DNA of 64,000 nucleotides from Eutreptiella sp. 'Long Island Sound 2002' (Eukaryota > Euglenozoa > Euglenophyceae > Eutreptiales > Eutreptiaceae): positions 1,059,001 through 1,123,000 of the forward strand of contig OZ038390.1 in NCBI GenBank assembly GCA_964036045.1. Reading direction: 5' to 3'. This document shows positions 1 through 11,829 of the stretch, one piece after another; positions within the stretch are counted from its first letter, which is position 1, and the number at the start of each line of letters is the position of its first letter. A program made the position numbers and the translations under genes. The notes below the pieces were generated by a model. It was not told the origin of the DNA. It did not search any database and worked only from the letters and a program-made list of their open reading frames with translations.

Positions 1-420
1 CAAGGCAATATGTAAAGTAGAGACCACGAAGGACATCATGGATGGCTTGGTTGATTTTTACAACCTTGTCTTCTATTTTATATAATTTCACCTTGTGAGC
101 ACGCGTGCCACATTGCCTCTTTGCACACGCGCTCATATGCAAGCACTAATGACACGAGTGGGCGGAGACAATCTAACCATAGGGTGCATATTTGAAAGCA
201 CCTACTATGGGCCTACTCCAAAAGTGTTTACTCATATTTTTGCTCCTCAAGGTCCCAAGGACATGTTCATGCCAATATCGCCGATATATGCACTTTTTCC
301 CATAAATAGTGTGCTTCAAGGATTGAGGTGTTAAAATTGCTTTCATTGTGCTTTGAACCTCAACCCTTGTTGCAAAAGGGAAGCAAAGCTTCGGTTTACA
401 TCCATGCAAGAGCCCGAGGC
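1..420 (+). repeat. Element 1 left LTR, first visible part
   Basis: Matches 17212-17630 of the right LTR almost base for base. The match stops at 420, where element N begins, and resumes at 3580. Positions 417-420 (AGGC) are one copy of the 4-bp TSD of element N. Short open frames here are non-coding by context, since they lie in an LTR and are duplicated in the other copy. Confidence 0.85.
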
Positions 421-713
421 TGTAATGATACTCTGCTTGTTGATGTATTTTCTTTGTAATCTCCAAATCTCCTTGTGTTTTCAAAATCCTTCAGATCCCA
501 AATCCTTCACAAGCGCAGCGCGATACAAATCAACAAACATTTCTCAAAACTTAATGTCATCCCATCAGTCTGTATACACACAGAAATGTATAATGTAAAA
601 TACCTACAAATGCGCTGCTCCTCGCTTTCTAAATGTCTATCTTATTTTACCTTCAAGCGTGTCTGCATGCGCGCGCGATCGCATTGGCGATCTTTACACC
701 TAAACGTATTACA
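421..713 (-). repeat. Element N 3' LTR
   Basis: 293-bp LTR, TGTAATGA...CGTATTACA on the plus strand, near-identical to 3283-3575. Confidence 0.85.
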
Positions 714-754
714 CTCCCCTCCCAAGCTATTTGCTGGGGGGCACCTCAGCAAAT
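714..754 (-). other. Element N polypurine tract and adjacent hairpin
   Basis: Plus-strand CTCCCCTCCC (714-723) is the purine tract GGGAGGGGAG on the minus strand, directly abutting the LTR. Just upstream of it, ATTTGCTG (729-736) and CAGCAAAT (747-754) form a perfect 8-bp stem. A comparable hairpin-plus-tract arrangement recurs twice in element B. Confidence 0.6.
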
Positions 755-2785
755 GGCTGACTGAGAAAAAATAGACACTCAGATCTTTACACCGGGGGGG
801 GGGGGGGGGAGGGGCTGAGCTGCTGAATGCCCAGCACAGGGTGTCAAACAAAAAACAGTCAAACACACACCCGAAAAAAAAAGTCACTGAGGCGTGCTAC
901 AGAATTTCACTGCAGCCCTACATACCAGTCAGGATAGGCATAGGTGTTGAGGGGGGGCGTGTGACACAGCATACTGACCTGCCTACAAACAGAAAACCTG
1001 TCTGCAGCAATGGCTAAGCAGGCGCTACAGTGCTGTGAGCGGATTCGAGGGGGAGGGCTGTCAGAAAAGCTGTAACAATTTTCGCGATTGCCTGCCCGTA
1101 AAAAGGTTAGACTATGTACAGACATTAATACCCTGCCTGCCCTGCAGCACAAACAGCGTGGACGGTGTTGTGATTATTTTGCTCTGCCCAATTCTCTGAA
1201 AGTGCAAACCTGCAATAATATACAGAAAATCCACTTAACCTGTATTAACCTGAATGCATTCTGTTTGATGCTCCTTCACCGAATTCAGACCCTTGAGCGC
1301 TTCGTCCACGTGATGCCCATTCGCTGTTGCTGCAGTGCAAAGGCAAAAGGAGAAAAATGCATATCATATAAAAGACGTGTCTAATCTTCAGTCATACCTG
1401 ATCATGTTCACCAAACCGAAACTTCTGATTCCCACTTCACTCGCGGCCTGAACAGCAAGCACTGAGGTTAGAAACTACACACTACACAACAACAACTATG
1501 CTAATGCACATGACATATAAAAACGTGCATGAAGACGAGGTGAGCCTACACTGCAAAATTTTTATCAGCTGTCGTGAAGCCAAACGCGTAACTGTATTTG
1601 TTGTATCTGTAATAAAAACTGAGCAGGCTGACGCAAAACTCAACAACAATCAGCCGTGACATGCCATGGACATGCACAAATGCACACGCTTACAATAAAA
1701 GCAAGTAAAGTAACACAACACACTCACACAGACGTAAGAAAATGTACCACCGTATAAAACATAAACAGGAAAAGAAAAAGAAAAACTTACCGAAACACAA
1801 GAGGCGAAAACGAAACACTGAGGTAAACACACACAGGGTCATAAAAGATGTTATACAAAAGCGGGCATACAACACCTGCTCACCAACCCACGACAACAAT
1901 ATCCCGAAGACCAGGCCCTGTGAATCGCACATCAAGGCCAGGGGGCGGAGCGAAACACACGCACCACCCCGAGCAGAAAAATTACCCTAAAAATACAACC
2001 AATCTCAGGGAGGGGTGTCCAGGGAAAGAATCACTCAAACCCATAGCACAAGATGCATCGCGCACCAAAAAAACAATCGCTGCATCACGCAGCGCAGGCG
2101 GGGCACCTCACGCACCACTCAGCGCATCACGCGCATACCCTAGGGTTTGGGGGTTTGGAGCCTCACGCTCCTTAAACAGTAGGGGGTTTACCGTACATCT
2201 AATCATCGCCCATTATGGGCAGCAGTTGCTGCAGGCGGCAGACAGAAAAATACCACCCATACAGAATTGTAGAGATAAAAACCCTGAAACACCTACCAAC
2301 TCACCATGGAAGGTCGCACCCTTAACTATAAAAAATATGAAGTGAAATACAAAAGTGAAATAAGGGTCGTGTCTTTACCCAAAGGGGGCAGGCAGACAAC
2401 CAGTCCAAAATACATAAAAAATGATGGACAAAGAAAAGACAACAAAAAGACAACCCAAAGGGGAACACTGACAGATAGCACGCACACCAAGCAGGCATGC
2501 AACAAGCAACACACCACAAATGTGTGCTTTGTTGCTCACCATACTCTCGGCACTTCATTCTGTCGTTGACATTTGAATCCACCTGCAAGGCAGGAGCGGA
2601 ACACAAAACGCAAAGTAGTAATCATAAAATTTAATAACATACGAAGTGAAGCACAGCGCGTTCAAAAGCGAAGCACAAAGCGTTCACAACAAAAAAAATG
2701 CATACAACGCACCCATGAAATTCTACCTACATTACTCCTCTGGCTACGTCCCCGGACGCTTCTTACTGGCCACTCCTGTTCATCG

Positions 2786-3247
2786 TCAACCCTGAAACTT
2801 TGCTGCGGCGCTCTGCATGGCGCCAGTCTCCTTTACGGCTGCCAGCAAATTCTCCACGCGTATTCTCAATGCGGCGTTCTCGTCATCTCTGGCCGCCAGT
2901 CTTCGTTCCAACAAAATTATCCTAGCACTCTGTTCGGCGACCTTCGTTTCAGCGGCCTCAAAGCGGCCTTGGTCATCCTGCTGCCGCTGCCGCATACGAG
3001 CCGCAAGCACCCGTATTTTGCGATGAAGGCCCTTGCAGGCCTTGTCAGCGCGCCTCCGCTCTGCACGCAGCTCCTCAGCGTGCTGGGCGCGTGCCGCCTC
3101 AAGCAGGCGGCTGATCATCTCCTTGGCATCCAGCAAGTCGTCACATGGCGCTCCGGAATCTGTACTGGGCAGATCGCTGTCACAGAGGCCGTTGTCCCCA
3201 CAGCTTGAAGCACTCCTTGACGATGACGCCCGTTGCACAGCAGACAT
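2786..3247 (-). CDS. Element N small coiled-coil protein
   Basis: A 153-residue ORF if the ATG at 3247 (MSAVQRASSS) is used; the frame is open further upstream into the LTR but without an ATG there. The first ~45 residues are Ser- and acid-rich. From about residue 50 the protein is a long charged helix rich in Arg, Ala, Glu and Leu with heptad-like spacing, typical of a coiled coil. It sits immediately inside the 5' LTR, where gag would be expected, so a minimal Gag-like structural role is a guess. There is no zinc knuckle and no similarity to a family I recognise. Confidence 0.45.
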   Translation of the reverse strand: MSAVQRASSSRSASSCGDNGLCDSDLPSTDSGAPCDDLLDAKEMISRLLEAARAQHAEELRAERRRADKACKGLHRKIRVLAARMRQRQQDDQGRFEAAETKVAEQSARIILLERRLAARDDENAALRIRVENLLAAVKETGAMQSAAAKFQG

Positions 3248-3282
3248 ACCGAAGATCTCCAAGATTTTTCGACTGATGGGAT

Positions 3283-3575
3283 TGTAATGATACTCTGCTT
3301 GTTGATGTATTTTCTTTGTAATCTCCAAATCTCCTTGTGTTTTCAAAATCCTTCAGATCCCAAATCCTTCACAAGCGCAGCGCGATACAAATCAACAAAC
3401 ATTTCTCAAAACTTAATGTCATCCCATCAGTCTGTATACACACAGAAATGTATAATGTAAAATACCTACAAATGCGCTGCTCCTCGCTTTCTAAATGTCT
3501 ATCTTATTTTACCTTCAAGCGTGTCTACATGCGCGCGCGATCGCATTGGCGATCTTTACACCTAAACGTATTACA
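3283..3575 (-). repeat. Element N 5' LTR
   Basis: 293-bp LTR, near-identical to 421-713, followed by the TSD AGGC at 3576-3579. The minus-strand sequence just inside it begins ATCCCATCAG and offers no TGG-type tRNA primer site. Confidence 0.85.
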
Positions 3576-3579
3576 AGGC

Positions 3580-5113
3580 TCCTTTCTCTTGCGATACGGA
3601 GATGCGATATTTGGAGGGACCGCTCTTGGGTGAATTTTGGCCGTTTTGCCCAAAATGGCCACAAACTTCTTCTCCCCCTGATTTCACCCCTGAGGTTGCG
3701 TGCGCCACTTGACCAAGGGTAAGGGCAATTCGGAGAGGGCACATAAGCCCACATCGAATGGGGTGTTTCCCCATGTGGCCTCTCCTCTTGATGGGAGAGT
3801 TGTGAGTCACCCAATTTGGGGTATGTTGCCATTCTGCCCCATACGTGTGTCACGTTCCCTCCAATGGGAAAAATAGCTAGAGGCGACCATGAGGGATGGC
3901 AAGTGGCACATATTGGGACCTAAGTCCCATGTGTCGATCGCATCTTTGGTTGAAAGGATCCTCGCTGTGGCCATGGAGATATGGAATCATGAGTGCGGGC
4001 CATTTTGGCCAAATTTCGCTGTTTTTGCCATTGTATGCCATGTTGGAATTACCATATCTCCATGGGGCACGGGATCTAGCCAGGAGGGAAATGCGCATAT
4101 TGTAGCATATGACCAAGGGTTGAACGCCCTTGAGTTTCGTATTTGCTCCTCCGGCTCATCCGGAGTTATTCAACTTTTGGTGCGATCCACGATCCCCACC
4201 TTTGCACCGCATGTTGCTTTCTGCCCCGTCCGTGTGGTCATCCCCTCGGTGAACAGTAAGCAGCCGGCGTGACAGCAAGCGATAACCCAGGGCATGGGAC
4301 CAAAGGGGATATCAAGGGTTGTGAATCAAGGCTTGGCGCGTCAATATCGCCAAGATTTCCTACCCTGGACGGTCGCCCGAGACGGCCAATTTTGCCATTT
4401 TGGCAATCATGACCCCACGTGACGAACCCGCGGTGCCCTGATGCCGGGACTTCAGAGGGAACCAGGTTGGGTGAGGGCTCCAGGGAGTTCGTATGCGAAG
4501 GGCATAGGGTCAGTTGCCTCGTCCCTACCTCTGGCGGGTCCGGACGAGGGGTCAATTTTGGAGTTTTTCAAGGTAATATCAGTTTGGGCTGAAACAGCCC
4601 ATTTTCAGCTACCAACTCCTGGGTGATAATGGCGGGGCCATATCTCTGGCTCAGAGAGGAGTTGGGACCTGCCGTTTAGGGAGCATGGGGAGCCACTGTC
4701 GGTTGGCCTTGGAGCCTATTGGTCTCCAGGAACTCGCCTGTGGCTGTGCGGGACACCTCCCCCATTGGCAGGGTTTCAGGGTCCGGACTGAGCAGGGCAT
4801 GGGTTTTGTTTGAGCCCCCGCCCCCACCAGCCACTGAGAGGGTCGGACCTGGGATTGGGATACGAGTTAGGACTGAGTGTCTATTGTCCTGTTATGCCCT
4901 TACCCCAGTCCAGTCTTAACCCCATGTGTACATATCCTGATGTGTTGCTGTACATACTTTCGTTCCCTTGTTGCAGAGTGGCAAGCATCCTGAAACGCTT
5001 TGTCACATGACACGAGCGTATTGATGCCCTTGTGAGCGTAGTGCTTTGCCTGCCTGCTCACCTGTGCGTGTCACCGCAGCGTCCCGTGGCCGGCCCCCCA
5101 CGGGAACGCGTCA
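3580..5113 (+). repeat. Element 1 left LTR, second part
   Basis: Matches 17631-18702 and then 31903-32362, which shows both that element N interrupts this LTR and that element 2 interrupts the other. It ends GCGTCA at 5113. Two AG sites in good polypyrimidine context (about 4976 and 5081) could act as splice acceptors, but this is not established. Confidence 0.75.
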
Positions 5114-5518
5114 AAAGGGTTCCAACCGCCGCGGGGTTACCAAGCCCTCGCGTGCCACTCGGGGCCACCAACCCCGAGCAGCGCGTCGCAGCGCAGCGCA
5201 GCGGCTCGCAGCGCCGCCCAGCGACAGCGCCGAGTTCGTCACGGAGCCCGCAGCGCCGTCCAGAGCATCGCCCTGACCGCGCAGCGACCGTGAAAGAGGT
5301 GCACAGACCAGGACTCCAGCATCAGCCCCATCGGCCGACCCGGAGTCCCATCGGCCGACCAGCAAGGCCGCGTCAACCACCTCCACAACCACCGGCTGAC
5401 CAGCACCAGCCGCACTTCCAATCCAGTGCTGCAGCACCCGCCTCAACAACCACCACCAGTTCGTTGAGTTGAACGAGTGCACACCAAGGACCTCAAGACC
5501 AACTACGCCCCCGCTGCC
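5114..5518 (+). other. Element 1 untranslated leader
   Basis: About 405 bp of GC-rich sequence between the LTR end and the first gag ATG. The sequence directly after the LTR, AAAGGGTTCCAACCGCC, is not a canonical TGG-starting primer-binding site, so the priming tRNA is unknown. Confidence 0.4.
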
Positions 5519-8500
5519 ATGGTAAACTGGCAGGAAGCGGGCAGGACGTGGCCGCGGCCCCACCCCCATGCAGCGCAACTACTGCGTGGGTTGGTTTGGG
5601 ACCAGCACTACCGCCACAGCCACCCCCAGTGCGAAGGCGGCATGCCCAGGAGCTTCGAGCTCCGCACGGACATCGCCCCCGACCGCCTGCAGGCCGTGGA
5701 GGACTGGCTGCGGGCGGAAGGGTACGAGTACCGCCACCAGCAGAGGCGCTGGAGGACCTGGACCCGGCCGGACAGGCCCGGCGAAGGGCTGCGTCCCGAC
5801 GGGATTGAGGAGGACGAGGAGCCCAACGTGTACCCGTCGGGCGCCTCGATCAATGTCTCCATGTGGGACATGATCGAGAAGAAGTTCCCGGAACTGGGGA
5901 GCGAGCGCAGGCTGCAGGGCAGCAGCAGCGCGTCTCCGGGGAAGGAGAAGCGGTCCGCCGGGGACAAGAAGCGGGACCGGAGGTGGTGGGAGTACCAGGA
6001 GTCCCTGGCCGCCGAAGCCGCCCAAGGCGCCAAGGGCGGAACCCCAGCCCCCAGTCCCCAACGGGCCAATGGCGGTCACCACCCCGGCTCCACCACCCTT
6101 GGCGACTACATCCGAGTCGCCAGGCAGACCAAGGCCAAGCCCCGTCCGCTGCTCCTGAAGCCCCAGCAGGCCTCAGCAGGCCCCAGCAGCGACGTGGAGT
6201 CGGCCCACCGCGTGAGGATGCCGGCTGACCAGGCCAGCTCCAGCAGCAGCGTCGCTCCCGACAGGGACGTGGCGCGCGCCTGTGAGCGCGTCTGTGGGGT
6301 GCCCTGCAACCTTCGGGTTGCCCGGCAACGGTCCAGGCAGCACAGCGCTGCCGCGGAGGGCGCCGTCGGCATCGCCCAGGAGGAGGCTGCGGAGTGGGCG
6401 CATGGCATGGCCATCCACGCCCAGACCGTGGCGGCCATTGCGGCCGGACTCACGGCCGTGGCCGCCCATGGGGCAGCGACTGCCCAGGTCAACGGTGAGT
6501 TGGCGGCAGCCGACGAGGAAGCCCGCCTGACACAGGAGGCCATTGCCTGCAGGGAGGCCGAGGTGAGGGCGCTGGAAGAGGCGCTTGCCCAAGAGAGGGC
6601 AAAGAAGGAGGCGGAGGAAAGGGCCCACACCGACGCGACGGCAAAGGGCCAGGCGGACGCCGCCAAGAAGGAAGCCATCGAGGCCGCGTGACGGAAGGTC
6701 GCTGAATAGAAGGCCAAGACGGAGGCGGAGCTGGCGGCCTTGGAAGCGCAAAAGGCTCGGCTGCAGCAGGCCCGGGAAGCCGAGGCGGCGCGTGCTCGGG
6801 AGGAAGCCGAAGTGCGGGCTGCCGCAGCCACCGCCGCCGCAATGGAGGAGGCAGAGGCCAAACTCCGCCGCGAGACTCCCCCGGGAGGATCACGAGTGGA
6901 GACCCTTCGAAAGCTTTTCGAAGGGGACGCCTCCTCCAGGATGACGCTGGACGAGGCCGACACGGCAGCAGTGGGAGCAGTGGCCCCACTGCCCATCGAC
7001 GGAGGAAGGGCAAGGGGAAGACCCCCGAGAGGCCGCGGCGGCGAGCGGGTGGACACCCCCACGACAGTGACCCCTTCTTCACCGCCAGCGACGGGGATGA
7101 ACGAGGCCGCCGACATCGCCAAGTGGTGGCTTGGACGGGCGGAGGAGGCGGAGATGTCCCCATGGAACCGGAAGGTGAGGATGAGCATCTCCCTCCTCCC
7201 TACCGGAGCTCGGAGTCTTCCGAGACCGAGACGCCCAGGTGGGGCGACATGGAAGAGGATGACGACATGGACTTCGGCATCACGAAGAGGCGCCCATCCT
7301 CGGACCCACCGAGGCGACCCGGCGGAGGCCCACCGGGACCCCCTGGCGGAGGACCATCAGGACCCCCTGGAGGACGCCCACCAAGTGGACCCCCTGGAGG
7401 CGGACCACCGGGCGGGGGAGGACCCCCTGGACCGGGCGGACGCGGCGGAGGCCCTCCTGGAGGACCCCCTGGGGACCCCGACGACCCACCAGGGAACGGC
7501 GACCCGGATACCACCTGGCGGTGGATTGTCTACCTCCGCAGGAGAGTCCAGTTGCTCGAGCTGGAGGTAGACACGGGCAAGGGGGAGATGGCTCGCATCT
7601 CCAGGGTCGCCGCGCGCGCGCAGAAGGAGCTGGACATCGCCAGGGCCGGGATCAAGTCGCTGACCAAAGTCGTCAGCGGCCTGCAGCAGAGGCTGGACGC
7701 GCTGGAAGCCCGTCGGAGCGTCGGCAGCGACCACCCACCCCTGGAGTCTGGCTCGTCGGACGACGGCTGGGGACCCGGACCAGGTCCAGGCAGACCCCAC
7801 GCCCCCGGCGGAGCCCCCAGGAGTCGCCCCAGCGCCAGTGCCCCCTCTCTCACCGCCCCCTCTCACCACAGCGCGGGCCGCCGCAACGAGCGCGTGCCGC
7901 CCGGCAGTGGCAGTGAGGAATGGCGTGATGAGTGGCTCAGCGCGGAGTACCGCAACCGCCGTGCTCCACCGCGGACGCCTGTACGCCCCCCACGCCCGGC
8001 ACCAGCCCCGGTGCCAATCCCAATGGCTGGTGGACGTTATGGTGGACTCAGGGATGAGGTCCCCAGAGGAGACGTGGAGTGGGATGTCGGCGAAGGCGAG
8101 GATCTGGACCTGGACCTGGAGGAGTTCGACATCAGCCCGCCGCGTGGTGTACGACGGGAGGCCGCTGAACGCAGCCGCCGGCGCCGTGACGAGGATGCGT
8201 ACATGGAAGGAGTACGGCGTGAACTAGGTCTAGGTTCAGCGTACATGGAGGAACCGCGGCGTAGCCACAGGGATTCCATGGAGGAGATGGACGTGGCGGC
8301 CGTGGGAGTCCCTGGGCGAGGCCGATGGGAACCTCGGTCGACCTCGCGGCCGGCGTTCATGGTCTCTAAGGCCGCGGATGCCGCCGTGTGGGAAGACTTG
8401 AAGGACATCAAGCCCCCCATGTACGACGGCAACCCCCTCAACCTCGACCGCTTCTTGGAGAAGCTGGACGATTGGGGGCTGACCGTCACTGAAGACCTAC

Positions 8501-9840
8501 CTCCCGCGGATGCGGAGAGATATGTCTTCAGACGGTTCAGGTACCGCCTGCCGGAAGTGCTCGGCGAGCTATACTTCATGGCGACCAAGGAGGGGAAAAT
8601 CAAGACCCTCAAGGAAGCCAAGAAGTGGCTCAACGAGCAGGAGCGGGTGGACGCTCCGCAGGTGGCTGCCAAGCGGTGGAAGTCCATCAAGCTTGAGCAT
8701 GATGGACGGGAGATCCGCCTGCGGGATTGGCGGGACTTCCGAGGGAAATACACCCTCCACCGCCGCAACGTGGAGGATTGGAACGAGGGTGACGAGCAGG
8801 CTCGCCTGCTCTCCATGCTGCCGGAAGCATGGATCAAGAGGGTCACCAAGGAGGAATTTAAGCGGGCCAAGTCCAACCACACGGTCAAGATGATGCTCCC
8901 CAAAGAGTATCATACGAACGTGGTGGCTTGGGCGAAGAAGAACGTGGCCCGGGATGTCAAACGGCACTCCCTGCAGAACGCTCTTCTCATCACCGTCTCG
9001 GGCGATCGCGAGAAGACCGCGATGTGGCGCCTTGACGAGTGTGAGTTGAGCGGCCAGACCATCCGTCTGCAGGCCATCCTGGCGCGGATGAGCTGCGACG
9101 AGATCCTGGAGTGGGTTGGCGAGGAAGTACTCAAGGAGTACCGAAACCTCCACCACACCCGCGGGTTGAGGCCCGGCGACCGCGACGTCAACTACGTTGG
9201 CGAGGGACCTGGCGGGGAAGCTGCCATGGACCCAGCGGGAGCCGGCGGCGATGAGACTCTCGTCGACAATGACGACGACGATGAGCCCGCTGAGGTGGCC
9301 GTCTGTGCCTTCGTGGCCAAGAACCTGAGCGCGGGGAGCAAGCCGGGAAACTGGAAGCCCCTGCAGCAGGGTTGGAGGAAGCAGGAGAAGAGGGACCCTC
9401 GCCGCATTGGCGACCCTCCGCTGTCCTTTGGGGAGTTCATACGAGCTCACCCTCAGGGCTGTTTCGTGTGTTATGGGAGGAAGCGAGGCTTCAACCATGA
9501 CCACCGAACATGCCCCATCCACCAGGCCGACACGGAGGCTTACAAGAAGGCGCACGGGTCGAAGAAGCGTGCGCCCGCGGGTATCCGGGAAGCCAAGGTG
9601 GAGGTGGACAGGGATGAGCTCTCCAAGCTGGTGTCGCAGGGGACCGAGTTGGCCAAGGAGATCCAGGAGATCAAGAGGAACTGGGTCCCCAGGTCGGACA
9701 ACAAGAACAAGGAGAACAACCAGAACAACCAGAACAAGGACAAAGACAAGAAGCCTACTCGCAGCGAAAGAAGGAAGAAGGGCATCAACGAGGTTGATGC
9801 GGAGGAGAACACCCCTTCCTCCACAACCGACGCCCCCTAG
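5519..9840 (+). pseudogene. gag: Element 1 gag (broken)
   Basis: Gag polyprotein of a Ty3/gypsy element. The ATG at 5519 opens a frame that meets TGA at 6689-6691 and TAG at 6707-6709 inside a long Ala/Glu coiled coil, then continues in the same frame. Near 7120-7200 coding moves to the next frame (-1 sense), which runs to TAG at 9838-9840. The second part has a Pro/Gly-rich stretch (~7310-7500), a helical segment (~7530-7720), a capsid-like region (~8390-9120) and a CX2CX8HX4C knuckle (~9460-9515), followed by a basic Lys/Asn-rich tail. The N-terminal part carries a CERxCxxxCNLRxA motif shared with element 2 gag. The internal stops mark it as decayed; the final UAG is shared with elements 2 and 3. 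Confidence 0.75.
9838..9840 (+). other. Element 1 in-frame gag/pol UAG
   Basis: The gag frame ends in TAG followed by CAG AGC CCC and stays open in the same frame into pol without another stop. The same arrangement occurs at 24080-24082 and 40352-40354, which points to programmed readthrough. Confidence 0.55.
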
Positions 9841-11829
9841 CAGAGCCCCTGCAGCCAAGGGCCCCAGCTAGGGCGGTCGCAGGATGGTGACGTGGGAAGC
9901 GCCGAACCATCCCGCTCGGGAGTCGATAAGCACAATGGGACTGCCGCGGGCGGAAGGCCCGGTCTGGCACCCAGTCGCGGAGGCGGGGTGAGGGCAAGTG
10001 AAGGCACGAACCCTTGCACCCGTCCGTCCTTCGCGACCAAGAATGTGTTTGATGTACTACAGGATCTATCCGAGAGTATCGGAGGATCACCCGGACCGCA
10101 GCTGGATGCTGCAGATGGGCAGCCTGAGCCCATTGTCCACGACCTGCACCAGTCGCTGGTTGAGCTTCTGGAACGGCCGGAGATCCTGAGTTTGCACGCC
10201 GTGCGCCGTGTCGGTCGCGAGCGGCAGTTGCATCTTAAGGTCCGTGCCTTATGCGGGGAAGTGGAAAAGGTTTTCGACGTGTTGGTCGACACGGGAGCTC
10301 AAGTCAGCTTGGTCAAGGCTGGCCTACTTCCACCAGAGTGTCTGACTGACAGTCGGAAACCTGTCAGGCTGAAGGTGGCGAATGGCCAGTACATGGTGGG
10401 AGGCACGAAGGAAGCGGCCATTGGGCTGCAGTTCGTGAACCATCGTGAGCTGAGCCGCCCAGACCTCGGCAAGGAAATCCTCCTGCACGGTCGCTTCTAC
10501 GAGGCCGAGATGGACTGGGACATGATCGTTGGGTACGACTTCATGATGGAGACGGACTCCGGCGTCCTCCCGGCCCAGGCCTCCATGACCCTGTACCAGG
10601 ACGACCAACTCTCGTGGCTTTCGTCACCTGAGCACCATGTGGAATGCCAATGGATCCACCCCGAACGCAATCAGCTCGAAGTGGCCGCGCTGGACACTGA
10701 GCCAACTGGTCCTGCAAACCAGGAGTACGGCGTAAGGCCGGAAGTGGCGAGCCGAGTTGTCGCGGACTTGGGAGCTTCGGATCTGGCCCTTGATGCGTTC
10801 TCTTCAGGAACCTCCGCCCATCTGCGGGTGTGTGAGAAATACTGGAGCGCACAGGACTCCGCGTGGAAGAAGCACTGGGGTCCGCATCAGGGATTGATGT
10901 GGATCCATTGCCCCCGTTGGGACATTCCAAGAGCGATAGCGAAGATTCGCACGGACCGCTCCAAGGCAGTGCTGGTTGTTCCCATGGGATGCACCGAGGA
11001 GGAAAGTACCCGACATTGGGTAGCCTCATTGACCAACATGACCTTAAACAAGGTCATCCTACCGGCTGGAGAGAGTGTCTATCAGGACGCTAAGGGACAG
11101 CCCATGCCACCCCAGAGATGGCAAACGGAATTCCACTATGTGGATGGGGGCCTTGATCAGGCCGACGCCACGGACTTCGTGTGTGTCAACCGCATCATAG
11201 CAGAGCCCTGGCGGCAATGCTTTGCGGTTCCCCCTGTTGACATCGAAGAATCGGATTCGGAAGACCCCCTCACTGAAGAGGAGTGGGATCTGGTTCAGGG
11301 GTATATGGATCAGCCCTTTCACGACTGGGGAAACCAGCGTGAGGGCAAGGGCCAGGACAAAGCCTGGTGGGAAGTGGACGCCATCGTCTCTGGTTCCTAT
11401 GATGGAGACACCTTCGTAAGGAGGGTACTGGACCACCTGTCCAGCCAGGACGAGCCCATTGGCGGGAACCCACCCACCTACGGCGATCTATTCCGAGGCA
11501 AGACCAGGGATGGCCCTTTGGGCCACCTGGGAAGACCGCTTGAGCCGAAAGCGAGCGGGGTCGCTACCCCTCAAGTAAGCTCCGTGGTCCAGGTGCCCAG
11601 AACAGCCAAGGCGGAGTCCGATGATTGCCCCAAGATCCAGGCGTTGAGGGCCAGGCTGAAGCAGAAGTATGGTGATACCTTCTTCAGCGGTAAGCCTGTG
11701 TTTCCCCCACCGGTGCGTGGACCGTATGGCGAGGCCAAGATACGACTGAAGCGGCCCCCGTGTGTATCGTCACCGGGAGTTTGCCCTGAGGGGCGAGAGG
11801 AAAGAGGCCATGGAGAAGATCCTCCGTGA
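9841..11829 (+). pseudogene. pol: Element 1 pol N-terminal part: protease and methylase-like domain
   Basis: In frame with gag after the UAG. The aspartic protease has VDTGAQ at about nt 10285-10302, and a second motif WDMIVGYDFM lies near 10520. Nucleotides ~10785-11155 encode a domain aligning with the methylase-like domain of element 3 (start LDAFSS, end YVDGG), but the catalytic NPPF position reads HCPR (WIHCPRWD). An acidic linker follows. The frame goes wrong at ~11750, just before reverse transcriptase, where element 2 reads through intact; the ORF then ends at 11829 in nonsense sequence. Protease residues look intact, the methylase-like domain looks catalytically dead, and the protein could not be joined to reverse transcriptase without a shift. 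Confidence 0.75.

Larger units (their letters stand above)
421..3575 (-). mobile_element. Element N: short LTR retroelement without pol
   Basis: A 3155-bp element with two 293-bp LTRs (421-713 and 3283-3575), apparently differing at a single base (G/A near 665/3527). LTR ends are TGTAAT and ATTACA, a perfect 6-bp inverted repeat. The flanking TSD is AGGC (417-420 and 3576-3579), and the empty site exists at ~17627. A purine tract abutting 713 reads GGGAGGGGAG on the minus strand, so the element runs on the minus strand. No reverse transcriptase, integrase or protease is present. One small coiled-coil ORF follows the 5' LTR. Positions 755-2785 contain no recognisable coding. It looks like a recent insertion by a non-autonomous element. 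Confidence 0.85.

Noticed and set aside
3889-4272. 127-codon ORF duplicated at 17938-18321
   Set aside because: It lies in both LTRs of element 1, so the duplication reflects the LTRs; no domain or start context supports a gene.
4648-4665. TGGCTCAGAGAGGAG as primer-binding site marking the element 1 LTR end at 4647
   Set aside because: Homology between the two LTR copies continues another ~460 bp (4655-5113 and 31903-32362), so the LTR ends at GCGTCA instead.
8037-9858. Long minus-strand ORFs opposite gag of element 1 (also opposite pol of elements 1 and 2)
   Set aside because: Antisense shadows of GC-rich coding sequence; no recognisable domains.
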